Positions 35,436 to 47,595 are shown, numbered from the stretch's first letter. The stretch: 64,000 nt of DNA from Gigaspora rosea (GCA_003550325.1 QKWP01000593.1:118295-182294), one strand, 5' to 3'. Made by a program: numbers and translations. The notes: generated from the letters alone by a model not told the origin.

Positions 35436-35560
35436 TTTTTTTTTGGTTTTTTTTTCTTTTAGTGATCATATCGCTATTATTTTTTTTTTCTTTTGGTGAT
35501 CATATCGCTATTACTTTTTTTTCTTTTGGCGATCATTCATATTGCTATTACTTTTTATTA
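35436..35560. repeat. ~32-bp minisatellite, three copies
   Basis: Unit TCTTTTGGTGATCATATCGC plus TATTA and a T-run, repeated at about 35456, 35490 and 35526 with small changes. The two overlapping open frames here are products of the repeat. Confidence 0.7.
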
Positions 35561-35649
35561 AAGCAAATATATTTAAAATATAAAATTTTGCATTATAATG
35601 TTATTGCATCTATTCGCTGTTATTTTTTTTATCCAATTTATTAATCTTC

Positions 35650-36077
35650 ATTACAGTCAATGATACCTGCTTCATACCAGGTCTTTAAGCAGAGACTTGC
35701 AGAGGCATTTTCTTCAGACAACCTGTTACATATTAGGTTAATTGTATCTTTTGCTTTTGGAAACATTTCTTTGCTCAGTACGTTTTATTGCAAAGGTTGC
35801 AATGCCATTTATCACCAAATTTAGTAAGTTCATTCCAGAAAGGTCCTTTTTTTACTCGCTTTGGAGGATGGTTTGTTACTATAAGTGTTCCAGGTTCAAG
35901 TGCATTTTGAGATATTGAACTTAAAGAGGTAGGTTCAATTGAATGGATAAGTTCTTCAAATGTATTGTCTTCATCCATCGTATAGTGAAATTCAAGTAAA
36001 AAAAATATGTAAAAAAAAAGAAATCGCATATTTATATTATTTATTAAAAAAAAATTAAAATGACTAATTGTTGTCAT
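35650..36077 (-). pseudogene. BED zinc-finger protein fragment
   Basis: The minus-strand frame to 35775 ends RVKKGPFWNELTKFGDKWHC then NLCNKTY, the first half of a BED finger (aromatic residues, C-x2-C). The His pair needed to finish it was not found: a stop follows at once. A second frame downstream reads ICNRLSEENASASLCLKTW. It may be the N-terminus of another hAT-type transposase, or a host gene with an unseen intron. The 82-bp array lies immediately upstream. Confidence 0.4.
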
Positions 36078-36234
36078 ATTAAATTAAAAAAAAAGTTAAA
36101 GAAAATTGACTTTTGTTCTTTATAAGATAGTAATTTTTATTCATCATATCATGCCACATTAAATTAAAAAAAAAGAGTCAAAGAAAATTGATTTTTGTTC
36201 ATCATAAGACAGCAATTTTTTATTCCATCATATT
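36075..36234. repeat. ~82-bp tandem array, left part (cut by the hAT element)
   Basis: Two units of CATTAAATTAAAAAAAAAGA plus AGTCAAAGAAAATTG, TTTTTGTTCATCATAAGA and TTTTTTATTC, starting near 36077 and 36157. The array resumes at 43788 after the hAT transposon with units in the same orientation. Confidence 0.8.
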
Positions 36235-36239
36235 CAGAG

Positions 36240-36440
36240 TTGGCATTGGACAATGTCCAAATAAATTCAATTGGATTTTTGGACATTTGGACATTGGACA
36301 ATGTCCAATTTGTCCAATTAATTTTAATAATTTTTTGGACCATTGGGCATTGGACAATGTCCAATAAAAATATCAAATTAATTAACATATGTCCAATTAT
36401 ATAAATTGGACATATGTCCAATTGTCCAATAATTTTATTG
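36240..36440. repeat. Left sub-terminal TGGACA repeat cluster of the hAT
   Basis: About twenty TGGACA or TGTCCA words in both orientations, for example TGGACATTTGGACATTGG and GACAATGTCCAATTTGTCC. The mirror cluster is at 43680-43775. Such sub-terminal repeats bind the BED-finger end of hAT transposases in known systems; here that role is inferred. Confidence 0.8.
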
Positions 36441-36796
36441 GATAAAATTTAGTGATATAAAAAATGGCCAAATATATAATTAAATAAATTTTAACAATTT
36501 AAACAACTTACCAAAGTTAAAATATAATCAATACCAATAAATTTAATTTATATTCTAAAAACAAAATACCAATAAATTTAAGTTATATTCTAAAGTTAGT
36601 TTGAGAGTTGAATACGGTATTAACTAACTATATATTGTCAAGCGAATATTTTAACATATTTTAAATTTTGCTTTCACTAAAGTCTTTACTATCTAAATGT
36701 TTAATTTAAATTCGGATCACGGCTCTGATCATGATTCATATTATGCGTTACAAAGTTAACTCTAATAGTAACATTATTAAATATAAGTATACATTA

Positions 36797-36897
36797 TTGG
36801 GCAAAAATTGGCGAATAACAGTAATTTGGCAAATGATCACGTGCCGCTCTGCGGCACGTGTAGTCAATCATTTGTCAAAATTACTGTTTGCTGATTT
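36797..36897. repeat. ~100-bp hairpin near the left end of the hAT
   Basis: TTTGGCAAATGATCACGTGC and CGGCACGTG with complements (TCAATCATTTGTCAAAATTA) fold around GCCGCTCTGCGGC. It contains a CACGTG on each arm. Confidence 0.75.
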
Positions 36898-37412
36898 ATG
36901 ATCATGATTGGTAGTGAGTCGCTCGCTGAGTTTTAATTTGAATAAACGTGATTACGTCATAACACATGAAAAAATAACAATGAGAAAATTTTCATGATCA
37001 TATGAGTTTGTCGGATAAAGGCTTTTATTTATGTTTAGTGCTTTGATCAGGTCAGTATTTTTTATAACAGAATTGACAATAAAAAAGTAATGACAAAAAG
37101 GCAAGTAAAAAGAAAGACTTCTTTAAAATCATAAGCTCTAAAAAAATGGGATTAATAAAAATTATTATTACGAAGTTTTTTATTTACTGTTAAAATAATA
37201 AGCACTAAAAAAATGGGATTAATAAAATTTTTATTACGAATTTTTTTTATTTACTGTTGTTAAAATTAGTATAAACGTATATAAGTGCAGAAACTTCCAG
37301 AGTGGATCCTGCTTTCTTTAACATTATACCTTAATAAGTTAGAAATGCAAATGTACTGTACATATGCCAAGTCTAAATTGATCAGTATTACAATGTTAAT
37401 TCTTTCAATTCA

Positions 37413-37700
37413 CAGGGTTTGAACCAGTCTGGCAGTAGGTACTACCATATTATTTAACAATTCCGATTCTTGCAGAGTTTGAACCAATCTGACGGTGGGC
37501 GTTACCGTATTTACTTTAATACTTTCGATTTTGAACCAATTCGACAGTGGGCGTTACCATATTTACTTTAATACTTTCAATTATACAGGGTTTGGACCAT
37601 TCTGATGGTGGCGTTACTATATTTACTTTAAGAATTTTGATTCATGCAGGGTTTGAACCAATATGGCGGTGGGCGTTACCATATTTACTTCAACAATGCA
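37413..37700. repeat. ~60-bp minisatellite in the hAT 5' region
   Basis: Five units, each with CAGGGTTTGAACCAATCTG then GGTGGGCGTTACCATATTT. On the minus strand the first part reads GGTTCAAACCC, which fits the pol III B-box consensus. No A-box was found at a suitable distance, so a tRNA-like role is not claimed. Confidence 0.7.
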
Positions 37701-38291
37701 AAGCTTGGATAACATGATCATTATAAGTGTGCAATAAGCACTGGACTACTATCGGTAAAATTGTTGTTGAACTGGTGAAATTCAGAGAAATTAATTTTAC
37801 CAACATCTCCGGGCACTACATAATTAAATTGCATTCCCATCATATGAAAATGCGCATTTATTTTTAAATAATTTTTATATAAGCACATTCTTTGTATAAT
37901 TTCTTTATAAAGGTTCTATAGGTTCTGACGGTGCAATTAAGAGAGTACAACTATATTTTAATAATTCAATTTATGTAGGAATTGGATGGTGTGATCATTA
38001 TAATTGGGTAATGGGCGTTATTACAATTATTTCATTGTCTTCGACTCATGTACGTTTCAGAGTTATTATCTAATTTGTGCGTATCTGATATAATAAAAGT
38101 AAAATTATGGTAAGCGATAAATGATTCTTTGAATCAATATTAATGTAAACCAATTTGTATATGCACAATGTATATGCCAAACTTCACAAAGAAAAAACAA
38201 CAATGATTATAACTACAATTCATTTTTTCAATTTCTTTCTTATATAACAGCCTTTTTCTATTTTTTTGATATTCAACTATTCATTTTTACG

Positions 38292-41200
38292 ATGGGCAGA
38301 AAACTACATAGGCTAACTAATTTATTTATTATTCTGGATGAAAAAGCCAATAAATGCAATAAGTTTGCAGTTTGCAAATTTTGCATTAAAGGTTCTACAT
38401 ATGATGAAGCTTTTGAAACCCGAATTACTAATACCCAGCGAGAATGCAAGCACCATCTTACCTCTTGCCAATATTTTATTGCAGAATATCTTAATGAAAT
38501 AGAGCGCAACAAACTTTCAAATCCAATATCGACAGATAATAATTCTCAAGAAAGTGAAAGTAAACAAAGTTATGGAAAGTATTAAATTTATTAGCATTAT
38601 TATAAATGTGCCATTTATATGTTATGTGAATCTTTTTGCATACAATATGTTTAGAACGTGTAGTATGTATAGTGCATATCTAGTGACTTGACTGGCTTGT
38701 AGAAAGGATCAGCAAAAATTTTTACATGTACTGTACGTACGTAGCGTGCTGTATGTATAGTACTTAAATAGCACATCTCTAGTCATAATAATATAAGTTA
38801 TATCTAATTTTAATTTAATATATTAAAGAGGTTTCTAGTGAAAGTAATTCAAATAAACGAGCTCGATTGGTAGATCCAGACCAATTTGGCCTAAATATAA
38901 CATTAGATGTTTATTTTCAAAAACTATTATCAAGTAAGCAAAAGGAAAAACTTGAACAATTACTTTTAAAAGCAACTATTTCATGTGGCTGGGCTTTTTC
39001 ATGGGTTGATAACCCTGAAATTAAAGAGCTTTTTTATTATATTAATCCTGCAATCAAATTACCAATTCGTAAAACACTCTCAGGCCGAATTCTAACTAAA
39101 ACTGCTATAAATTCTATGAAATTACAAAAAAAAGATATCCAAACAGATAAGCTTGGTATCAATTTAACTTACGATGGTTGGAAAAATGTTAAAAAAGAGA
39201 GTTTATTAGGAATTGCAATAATTAATTCAAAAGGAAAAACATTAATTTGGGGTGCAGAAGATATTTCAGGAAAGCGTACAAGTTGGCCTGAAATTGTAAA
39301 AATAACTAATGACCTTTTTATAAAACTTGAAGAGGATAATATTAAAGTTAACTGTCTTGTAACAGATTCAGCTTCTGAATTCATGGCAGCTCGATCTCGT
39401 CTCCGTACCTCTCATATTGATAAAGTTTTTATTCCATGTTTTGCTCACCAAGCAAACCTTGCTGTTGGAGATATATTCCGATACTTATCAACTCTTAAAA
39501 CTATTGCAGAAGAAGCAATTAGAATTGTAACTTTTTTTAATCGATCTACATTTTTTTTGGGACAACTCCGTGATGAACAAATTATAGTGTATGGTAATAA
39601 GTATATATCCTTATTTTACCAAATACAACTCGATGGAACAGTTATTATTATTGTTTTTCAAGCCTTATAAAAACACGTACAGCCCTTAAAGTAAGTCTTT
39701 TTTTTAATAATAAAACAAATAAGTTCACATATTGGTATAGTAATTGTAAATACGGTTTATTATTACTATATTATAAGCAAATTTTTAAAAATTTGAATCT
39801 AACTAATTTTTATATTTAAATTGCTACCCTATAAAAAAAGTAATACAAAAATTTAATAAAAGTTTACAGAACTTAAATAAGTATAATTCTTGTATTATAT
39901 ATAGAATTCATTACAAATTCTAGATTTGGGTGCATGAAAGTGAAATCCGAAAATTTACTATAATTGATTATAGGTTTTATACTCACGCGCCTATTTTATA
40001 TACAAAATATATTCAGAAAAATAGAATTAATTAAAAACTTCGATTTTTTAAAGATTTATATAATTTTTCTGGGCATATTTGGTATACAAAATAAAAAATT
40101 TGTAAATAATTACAAAATTATACTAAATGTTTTATATAATTTATTTAAATTCTGTAAATTCTATTAAATTTTGTATTACTTTTTTTATGGATTAGCACAA
40201 TACGTATTTATCTCTTAGAATCTTGCAAATAAAATAGATGAAGGTTTGGATAGTAGTCTTTCTGGTTTTCCTGAAGATATTCTTATAAATATTCTTGATA
40301 ACGATTGGTGGTCTAATTTACGACAACTTAAAGCAATTCTTCTTCCTTATTGTTCAATATTAAATAAACTACAATGTGATCAGGCAAAACTTTATGATGT
40401 TTTGCATGGCTTTGGATGGATTGTGCAAATAGTTGAAAACCTTTCTGATTCTGATCTAAGTACTAATCTTTTAACACGTATAGAACATCGATGGCAAACA
40501 TGGGAACAACCATTATTGCTATTAAGCTTTTTGCTTCATCCTGAATATCGTGATCTTATGTTCAATAAGCAAATACGTAACTTAACTTTTCCTCACCTTG
40601 GTCAATGGTTATTATATTATTATAAGGATTGGTTTAAAAATGAACCCGAAATTCTTTTAAATGAGTTACAACAATATCGCGAAAAAGAATATCCATTTCG
40701 TGATGAAGATTATAGTCAATTCAAAAAAAATGATGATGTTCTTTCTTATTGGAAATTTGTTAGTGGATATACTGAAGAATTACACCTTGTTGCACAACGC
40801 ATTTTTTCAATATGCATTAGTTCTGCATCTATTGAATGGTTATTTTCTACTATGGGTTGGTTGCATAATAAACGAAAAAATAAATTAAAGGTATACGATT
40901 TTATTTTATATTATTTCTTATTACCATTATTTTTTTCATTGATATTATTTCATTTGAGATTTTATTTTTCATCGTGTGAACTGTGTGCAGCATATAAGAA
41001 CAAAAATTTTGCTTACATTTTTTTTGAATATATGTGCGAATACTGCACAAAAAAATTAGCATTTTTGAATAGTTAATGCAAAAAAGTTTCCAAATTGTGC
41101 GGTATCCACACAGTAAATTTTAGTTAAAAAAATAATACTGGTCATGAAATGATGTATTAGTTATTTAATACAATACATACTAACTAGTATTAATTTAATA

Positions 41201-41716
41201 TTGTAGCATAAAAAGGTAGTTGCAATGTGTCAAATACGCAGTGAATTAATTCATTCACGGCGATTAAAGGAAATTTATGAAACAAAAAAAAATTTTCTTC
41301 AAACGCAAATTGCAATGCCTGCAATACTGTCTAATGATTACTGTGAATACTCCGATAAGAATACTGAATCAGAGGATGAGGATACAGAGTCAAATGGAAG
41401 TGCGGCGTCAGAAGATGAGGTTGAGTTTATCAAAAAGCAGGATGATATTGGTTCAACAAATGAATGGAACGAAGTTGTGAATAAATGGAATTCTCTTTTA
41501 GAAGAAGAAGAGGAAGCCAAAAGTGAATTAAATGAAGATACTATAAATGAATTAAGTGAAGATATCATAAGCGAACTAAATGAAGATATCATAAGTGGAG
41601 AATCAGATTTTAATGGTCATCCTGCTGTTGCATTAAACGCTAAGTGGAAATTAGCAACTCTTTTTGATAAAAACAGATTTAAACATCCACCCTATATGAA
41701 TTTATTAACACAATAG
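38292..41716 (+). CDS. hAT transposase (BED finger), four exons, one apparent frameshift
   Basis: Likely exons are 38292-38559, 38829-39690, 40219-40890 and 41217-41716; the last intron ends with a TACTAAC branch site and TTGTAG. An N-terminal BED-type finger (CKFCIKGSTYDEAFETRI ... CKHH) covers residues ~25-60. The DDE core has the first Asp in LTYDGWKN, the second in NCLVTDSASEFM, and CFAHQANL; TTRWNS and the C-terminal dimerisation region with Glu (SASIEWLFSTMGWLHNKR) follow. An acidic tail of ~120 residues ends the protein. It cuts and rejoins the ends of the 7.5-kb element. The frame shifts by one base between 39602 and 39625, just before TTRWNS; this may be real damage or a sequence error. 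Confidence 0.85.
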
Positions 41717-42605
41717 ATTTGTCTTATATTTATTTGAGACTAGAATTAAATCTAAACACTATATTCGTTCTGAACAAATCAATAACATTGTAATTGCACC
41801 TCACGTTATTTGACTTGGTATAACAAATATTAAAAATCTTATTGGGTGATAATAATGGATCGGGAAGAATATCCTGGCTAGTAATTGTTATGTATATGAA
41901 ATATAAGTTAAAAGGTTAAAAACGAATTATTTATATATTATCAAACATTCTGCAGAAATGAGTAATCCTAACGGATCAATTTTATTATTTATAAATTGGG
42001 GTTAAAATAGATAAGCATAAAAAAAATTTATGCGCAAATCCTAAAACATTAGTAACTGTAGTTAACTGTATCGGGATTTCTTAAAGAAAATAAAGCAAAT
42101 ATATTAGAACAATCGGTTGATTCAATAAATTTCGCATACACTTACAAATGACTAGCGTATTAGCCCGTGCCTTCAGCACGAGATTAAGGGATTATACCGG
42201 TAGTCATATTTTTTATTTATGTAGGATATAAAAATTTTTCATGCTTTATGCTAATGATTTTATTGAATAAAAAAATGATTACGGTTAATTATACATTGTT
42301 TTGAAAACAATCGTTAAAGTGAACAAAATTATTATAAATTTCATACTCACACTGGTAATTTATTAAATTATTAAATAATTATAGTTAATACATTGTTCTA
42401 AAATACAATTGTTAAAGTGAATAGAACTTAACTTAATCTCATCCTGATAATGAAAGGGTTATTCGGTACTTGAAAATTGTTTTACCCCAGCCTTATAGAT
42501 ATTCAATTTAAGTAAAAATAATATGATCCAAACAAAATTACAATCAGTTAATTGAATTTAATGCATGTTTACAAGAATAGAGTGATCTGGGGTCATACTC
42601 CATAC
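41717..42605. other. hAT 3' region
   Basis: No gene. At about 41947-42025 a weak Sel1-like reading (HSAEMSNPNGSI, then LGVKIDKHKK in another frame) suggests a captured host fragment but could be chance. A GTGCCTTCAGCAC hairpin lies at 42168-42182. Confidence 0.35.
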
Positions 42606-43481
42606 TGGGGTGTGCGGCGCACTATGTAAAACAAAATTATGTATGGTATCATATAAAAATCTATTATCAAAGATTTTTTTAAGTTTTTGTGCAACCATGA
42701 TGATCGCCTATTAATTTATTAATTACAATGCCGCTACAACTAATGCTACGCTAATACAGTTAAAAATAATTAATTAATATTGATGTAAATAATTAATTAA
42801 TATTGATGTAAAAATGACATTTTAATTTAATAAATTATTGAAAATATTTGAGGCGACTTCAGGCCCAAATTGCTGTAAATTTAGTTCTTGAAGTGGTGTT
42901 TTTTGCCGATTCGCTTGCATTTTTTTTGATGTTTTTTAAACCGTGCATTTTTTAAGTGAAATCGCTGTTTATTTGACCTATATATACCCATGTTTCTGGA
43001 TTTAATTAGATGCACAGCTTTAACGGCACATAATTCCAATATGAAATTTTGAGAAAATTAATAGCAAGTTTTAAAGAACTGAACAATAGAACGAAATTTG
43101 CATTTTAATAAAGGAAAAATTTACCAATTCATTTAAAAATTCGCTCAGCAAACCAAATAAAGTATAAAATTAAAATCGTTTTGAGAAAAAAAAAATTTTC
43201 CCATAAATATTTTTTAAAAAAAGATTCTATTACTTTATAGTCGTAATAAGAAAGAGTCGATTTATATTGAAATTTCCGGCAGAAAAGAAAAATTGCAGTC
43301 GGTGCATCTAAAAAAGTGTGACCTAGCTTTATATATAAGTTTTATATATAAAAATACTTATCGATCATTACGTATATTAGTTTATAGTTTATCAATCGAC
43401 AATCACTTAAAAATCTGTCATAATAGACTTCACTATGATACCATACATAATTTTGATTTACATAGTGCGCCGCACACCCCA
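42606..43481. mobile_element. Non-autonomous MULE-type element nested in the hAT
   Basis: 876 bp with ~48-bp inverted termini differing at one base in the first 48 (TGGGGTGTGCGGCGCACTAT at the left). A perfect 9-bp target copy, ACTCCATAC, lies on both sides (42597-42605 and 43482-43490). Similarity of the arms continues to ~80 bp. No transposase inside. The 9-bp duplication and G-rich ends suggest Mutator-like mobilisation. Confidence 0.85.
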
Positions 43482-43795
43482 ACTCCATACGCCAAAACTT
43501 CTGCTCCCAATCAATCGTAATGAGAAATGCGTGAGTCAAGAGATCAATCAGTGTTAAGTTGCATGCCAGAAACATAATACAAAGTTTATGGTTTACAGGC
43601 AAGTGGTGTATACTTTTACTGAATGATTCCCCAGTGCTGTATGAATCCCGAACGATATATCTATCTATATATATCGTGTCCAATAAATCATAATGTCCAA
43701 TTAAATTATTTGGACAAATTGGACATTGTCCAAATGTCCAAATGTCCAAATTGTCCAAATGTCCAATATTATAATGGTCCATCACTGATCATATT

Positions 43796-44055
43796 AAATT
43801 AAAAAAAAAAAAGTCAAAAAAAATTGATTTTTGTTCATTATAAAATAGAATTATATATTTGTCATATCACACACCACATTAAATTAAAAAAAATAAAAAG
43901 AGTCAAAGAAAATTGATTTTTGTTCATCATAATATAGAAATTTTTTATTCTGTTATATTAATAAATTAAAAGAAAAAAATCAAATTGATTTTTGTTTATT
44001 ATAAGATAGTAAATTTTTTATTCTTCATATTGTAATACATTAAATTAAAACTGTC
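43796..44055. repeat. ~82-bp tandem array, right part
   Basis: Units starting near 43796, 43881, 43963 and 44042 with the same TTAAATTAAAAAAAAA, AAAATTGATTTTTGTTCAT and TTTTTTATTC segments as the left part at 36075-36234. Joining the two sides at the ATCATATT target restores a continuous array. Confidence 0.8.
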
Positions 44056-44379
44056 ATAAAATAGCAGTCAAGGGCTGAATGCAATTACTTATAGTTCAAA
44101 TAAGTTGACTTATCCAATTTTATATGTAAAATTATGCAAAAAAATTATTTAAATTGAATTTATTTAAAAGCATACATATAAAAGTCTCTTTAAATTTTAA
44201 ATTTTTATTTTTTGGTATTTAATACTGGTACTCTTTTGTTTGAAGTTTTAGTTCTTAATTTGAAGCAGAGTGATGGGAATTTTTTACTAAAGTTGATCAA
44301 TTCTTTACTATGTTCTTTAGATCAAATGAGTGGCTTACCCTATATAATAATATGATTGGTTAAAATAATCTTTCAAAAA

Positions 44380-44722
44380 TATAAAAGATGCTATTAAATA
44401 AAGGCTTCTTGTGCTCTAATTGTAAGTTAAAGAGGAGGTTCTCCTGATTCTAATAGTAGTTAAATCATCAAAATTGGCTTGGTGGAATCCAAGATACTTG
44501 GGATCAAAGAAGAGAACATAAGGATCTGCAAATTTACTATTACACAAAGTATAATACTTTGTGTAATAGTAAATTCGCAGATCCTTGTGTTCTGATCCCA
44601 AGTATCTTGGATTCCACCAAGCCAATTTTGATGATTTAACTACCATTAGAATCAGGAGAACCTCTTCTTTAACTTTCAATTAAGATATAAGAAGCCTTTG
44701 CTTAATAGCATTTTTCATATTT
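44380..44722. mobile_element. Hairpin (fold-back) element, ~340 bp
   Basis: Arms of ~165 bp meet at 44553 with a 3-bp loop (CACAAAGTA/TACTTTGTG). They hold the core CTGATTCTAATAGTAGTTAA then CATCAAAATTGGC, related to the cores at 17.43 and 22.40 kb, and TGCTATTAA at the outer ends. The minus-strand open frame across it is a palindrome artefact. Confidence 0.8.
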
Positions 44723-45828
44723 TTAATTGCTTTTACTTAAAAATAAGCTATACTGATTTTTTTTTGTTCAAAATTACTAAAAACAATAGCCTTTTTCTTT
44801 TTTTTTTATTGTTGTTATTTTTTTATCTATTTTTTTATTTACTTTTTTTTATTTATTTATAGTTGTTTTTATTTGTTTATGTATTTCTTTTTTAAATTAT
44901 TAATTTTTATTTTTGAAATAATTTATACATCGCACGTGCGATGTTGTCGTACCTGCCGCAGATCATAAAATCAGGTGTAACGTAAATCAAAACAATTAAA
45001 ATAACCCGTTTTTTCATTGGTTAGGGTTAGGGTGAGGTATAGATTGTGTGTATGGGCGAGAGGGGTTTTATAGTAAAATTTTTTATTTTTTTAATCATTA
45101 TTATTTTTTTCTTTTTAAATTTATTTTTACTTTATATTTATTTTTTTTAAAATGTTTTTATTTGTTTATGTTATTATTTTTTTTACTTTTTAAATTTATT
45201 TTTATTCATATATATATTTTTTTTTAAATCTTTTTTTTAATCTTTAATTTAATTTATTTAATTTAATTTATTTTAAATTTATTCTATTTTATTTTTTACG
45301 CTGGGTTTATTTGAGCCTTTATTTAAATTTTAAACCCAGGCCAATACTCGGAATAAAATTTAAAGCTCACTTCCGGGTACTTAGGCCTAAGAGTCAAAAA
45401 AATCAGAAACCTCATTCCCGGGCAATTTCCGGACCCTGAGAGCTAAATCAATATCGATTGTTTCGAACTATATTCATTAAATATCATTAAAATAAACATT
45501 ATTATGCTTATTTTAAAAGAACTGGGGCAAAAAAAAAAAAAATCGGGGGTTTTTGAAAAACTTAGGTCGGTGGGTAATGCAAAACGAAAAATTTGCTTTG
45601 CATGGCCTAATACAGATTAACTCTTATGCCATTATAACAAAAATCCTATTTAAACTATATTTTAAGCTTTTGCTATTTAATATTAGCTATTTTCAATAAT
45701 AAAAGATATTTTATTTGTATGAATGGAAAAATTAAGCTTTCCGTTTAGCATTGAGGATATATTACTAAATAATTACGATTTTTTACAATATTTTGTACCT
45801 ATTGATATAATATTATGTGTTCTGAAGA
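44723..45828. other. T-rich low-complexity and intergenic
   Basis: 44760-45300 is mostly T-rich with TTTATTTTTTT runs, a fragment of the AAATCAGGTGTAACGTAAAT MITE end (44965) and GGTTAGGGTTAGGG (45020). 45300-45440 is GC-richer with CCCGGGCAATTTCCGG and short inverted words. No gene seen. Confidence 0.45.
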
Positions 45829-47093
45829 TTAATGTTCTCTGCTATTTTCTTTTGTTTCAAAGTTGTGAGGGTTGTTTTGGTTAATCCAAATTTCTGGTAA
45901 TCCTAATCCCTGTAATTTACTACCTATAAAAAGCAATGCATAATTCAGAATGATATAATTTATTAAATAAGCAAACTTTATAATTACCTTGATATTTATA
46001 ACTACTATTAAATGAAATAAAACTGCTCCTATAAATTAGTTTTTCATCTATTTGTATATCTTCATATTTTATATTTTGTAGTTTTTTAGCATATTCAGAT
46101 AATTCTAGTAAAATAGTTTCATTATTCTGCCATTCTGCAAAAGTATCACAAATTTCTTTTGCTGTTGGTCGTTTTTTTGAATCCATGTTCCAACATTTCT
46201 TCATTAAATCCGCATAGCATATTGCTGTATTTTCATAAATCGGTGGTCGTAAACCATTACATACTTGTAACTGGAATTCTAATTCTAATTTCTGGTCAAA
46301 AGGAACAGGTTTACCGTACAAAATTTCCCACATGATTATACCAAATGAATAAATATCAGATTCTTTAGTATATGGACGTTTGTTCAAGACTTCAGGAGCA
46401 ATATATGGTAAAATTCCATAAATTCCATCCGAATTTGATTTTGAAGCAATGTTAGCTGTTATCGAAAGCCCTAAATATGCAATATATGCACTTTTTGGGC
46501 TATTCAATAATATATTTCCACTATGTAAATCACGATGAATAAGATCTTGAGAATGAATTATAAAAAGATCATATGCGATGCATTGTAATAGATTTAATTT
46601 ATCACCCCAATCAATTTTTGCTATGGCATGTAAATGTTTTCGCAAGCAACCTTTTAAAGCGCATTCCATAACAAGAAAATAATCTTTAGAAGTTTTATCT
46701 TTTGATACACCGAAACATCTTAAGAATGTTGGATCTTTAAGACCAATATCACAATATGCTTTTAACTTATTATTAAATGAATTATAGATTTAAATTTTTA
46801 ATTTAAAATTTAATTGATAAATCATGAATAATATAATTAATACAAAAATTAGTTACCTCTCTTATAAATTCTTTACGATAATTATTTGAACCATGAATTA
46901 ATTTAAGTGCAACAGGTCTGTCTATATATTGAATTTCATCAAACCAATCGGCACGGTATACAGTTGCAAAACCACCTTTACCTATCTTCTCAATATTTCT
47001 AAATATATCAAAAGAAATCCAAAATAACTGATATTTACTTCCGATGAATATTTTTTTCAAATCATCTTCAATTTCTAAGTTATATATCCATTC
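45829..47093 (-). CDS. Tyrosine-kinase-like kinase, DFG Asp lost (possible pseudokinase)
   Basis: Exons on the minus strand: ~47093-46857, 46765-45988 and 45923-45829; introns are 91 and 64 nt with GT-AG ends in frame. The 5' end is not certain: no ATG lies in frame ahead of NEWIYNLEIEDDL, so an upstream exon is probable. Motifs: IGKGGFATVYRADW loop, VALKLIHG lysine, HRDLHSGN catalytic loop, IAPEVLNK, DIYSFGIIMWEILYG and CWNMDSKKRPTA. The DFG position reads AYIAYLGL, whereas the broken copy has SDLGL, so the metal-binding Asp is Tyr here. A C-terminal tail ends KENSREH. It lies about 0.5 kb after an intact Sel1 gene and is an inverted duplicate of 29.4-30.6 kb. Confidence 0.8.
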
Positions 47094-47595
47094 GTTTTTA
47101 ACTAATATTTATTTATACAATTTAATTAATGTTAAACATAAAAAATCAATAACAATATCAGATATAGTTTAAAATAACTTAAATAAGATAGATTATACCT
47201 AAAGCAAAATAATTTTCCCTATACCTGTAATTGGAAATTAAAGGTACAAATATCGATGTTATTGCAGTATTGTAATTTTTACAGGTTGACAATGGAGCCA
47301 ATGGAATTCGATGGTTACGCAAATGAGTTGAGAAAACTAATAATTGACGCTATTTGGAACTTCATTGGTTCCATCTGCAGCTCCATTGCTAACCCTCCCT
47401 GGAGTGTACCGGTCGAATACCAAGATCAGATCTAGTGATTTTTCTTAATTCTTATATAACTTATGAAATCACTTTTTTAAATATTTTTAGTTCATTTTGC
47501 CAAACTCTATTTAATTCTGATCTTAAATTTAATTTCAATTGCATCTGGTCTTACGATTTACAAGATTCCTGTCAAATTTAAATACAATTTAAAAT
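47094..47595. other. Spacer between Sel1 and kinase genes
   Basis: Carries a fragment shared with 28.4-28.65 kb (TTGGTATTCGA-type segment with GGAGGGTTAGC, in the same orientation relative to the genes). If Sel1 and kinase were one transcript this would be an intron, but joining the GT at 47599 directly to the kinase exon does not keep the frame. Confidence 0.5.

Larger units (their letters stand above)
36235..43787 (+). mobile_element. hAT transposon, 7553 bp, with 8-bp target duplication
   Basis: The ends are CAGAGTTGGCATTGGACA (left) and the complement of CAGTGATGGACCATTATA (right). The identical octamer ATCATATT lies directly outside both ends (36227-36234 and 43788-43795), the 8-bp duplication expected of hAT. 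Both ends carry dense TGGACA/TGTCCA words (36240-36440, 43680-43775), probably transposase binding sites. One transposase gene lies at 38292-41716. It also holds a hairpin, a minisatellite and a nested 876-bp element, which partly explain its large size. Confidence 0.9.

Noticed and set aside
41947..42025. Sel1 fragment captured by the hAT
   Set aside because: Only a dozen residues match in two frames; too weak to list as a feature.
43342..43785. 147-codon minus-strand frame
   Set aside because: It runs through the nested element terminus and the TGGACA repeats at the hAT end; no protein similarity and repetitive composition.
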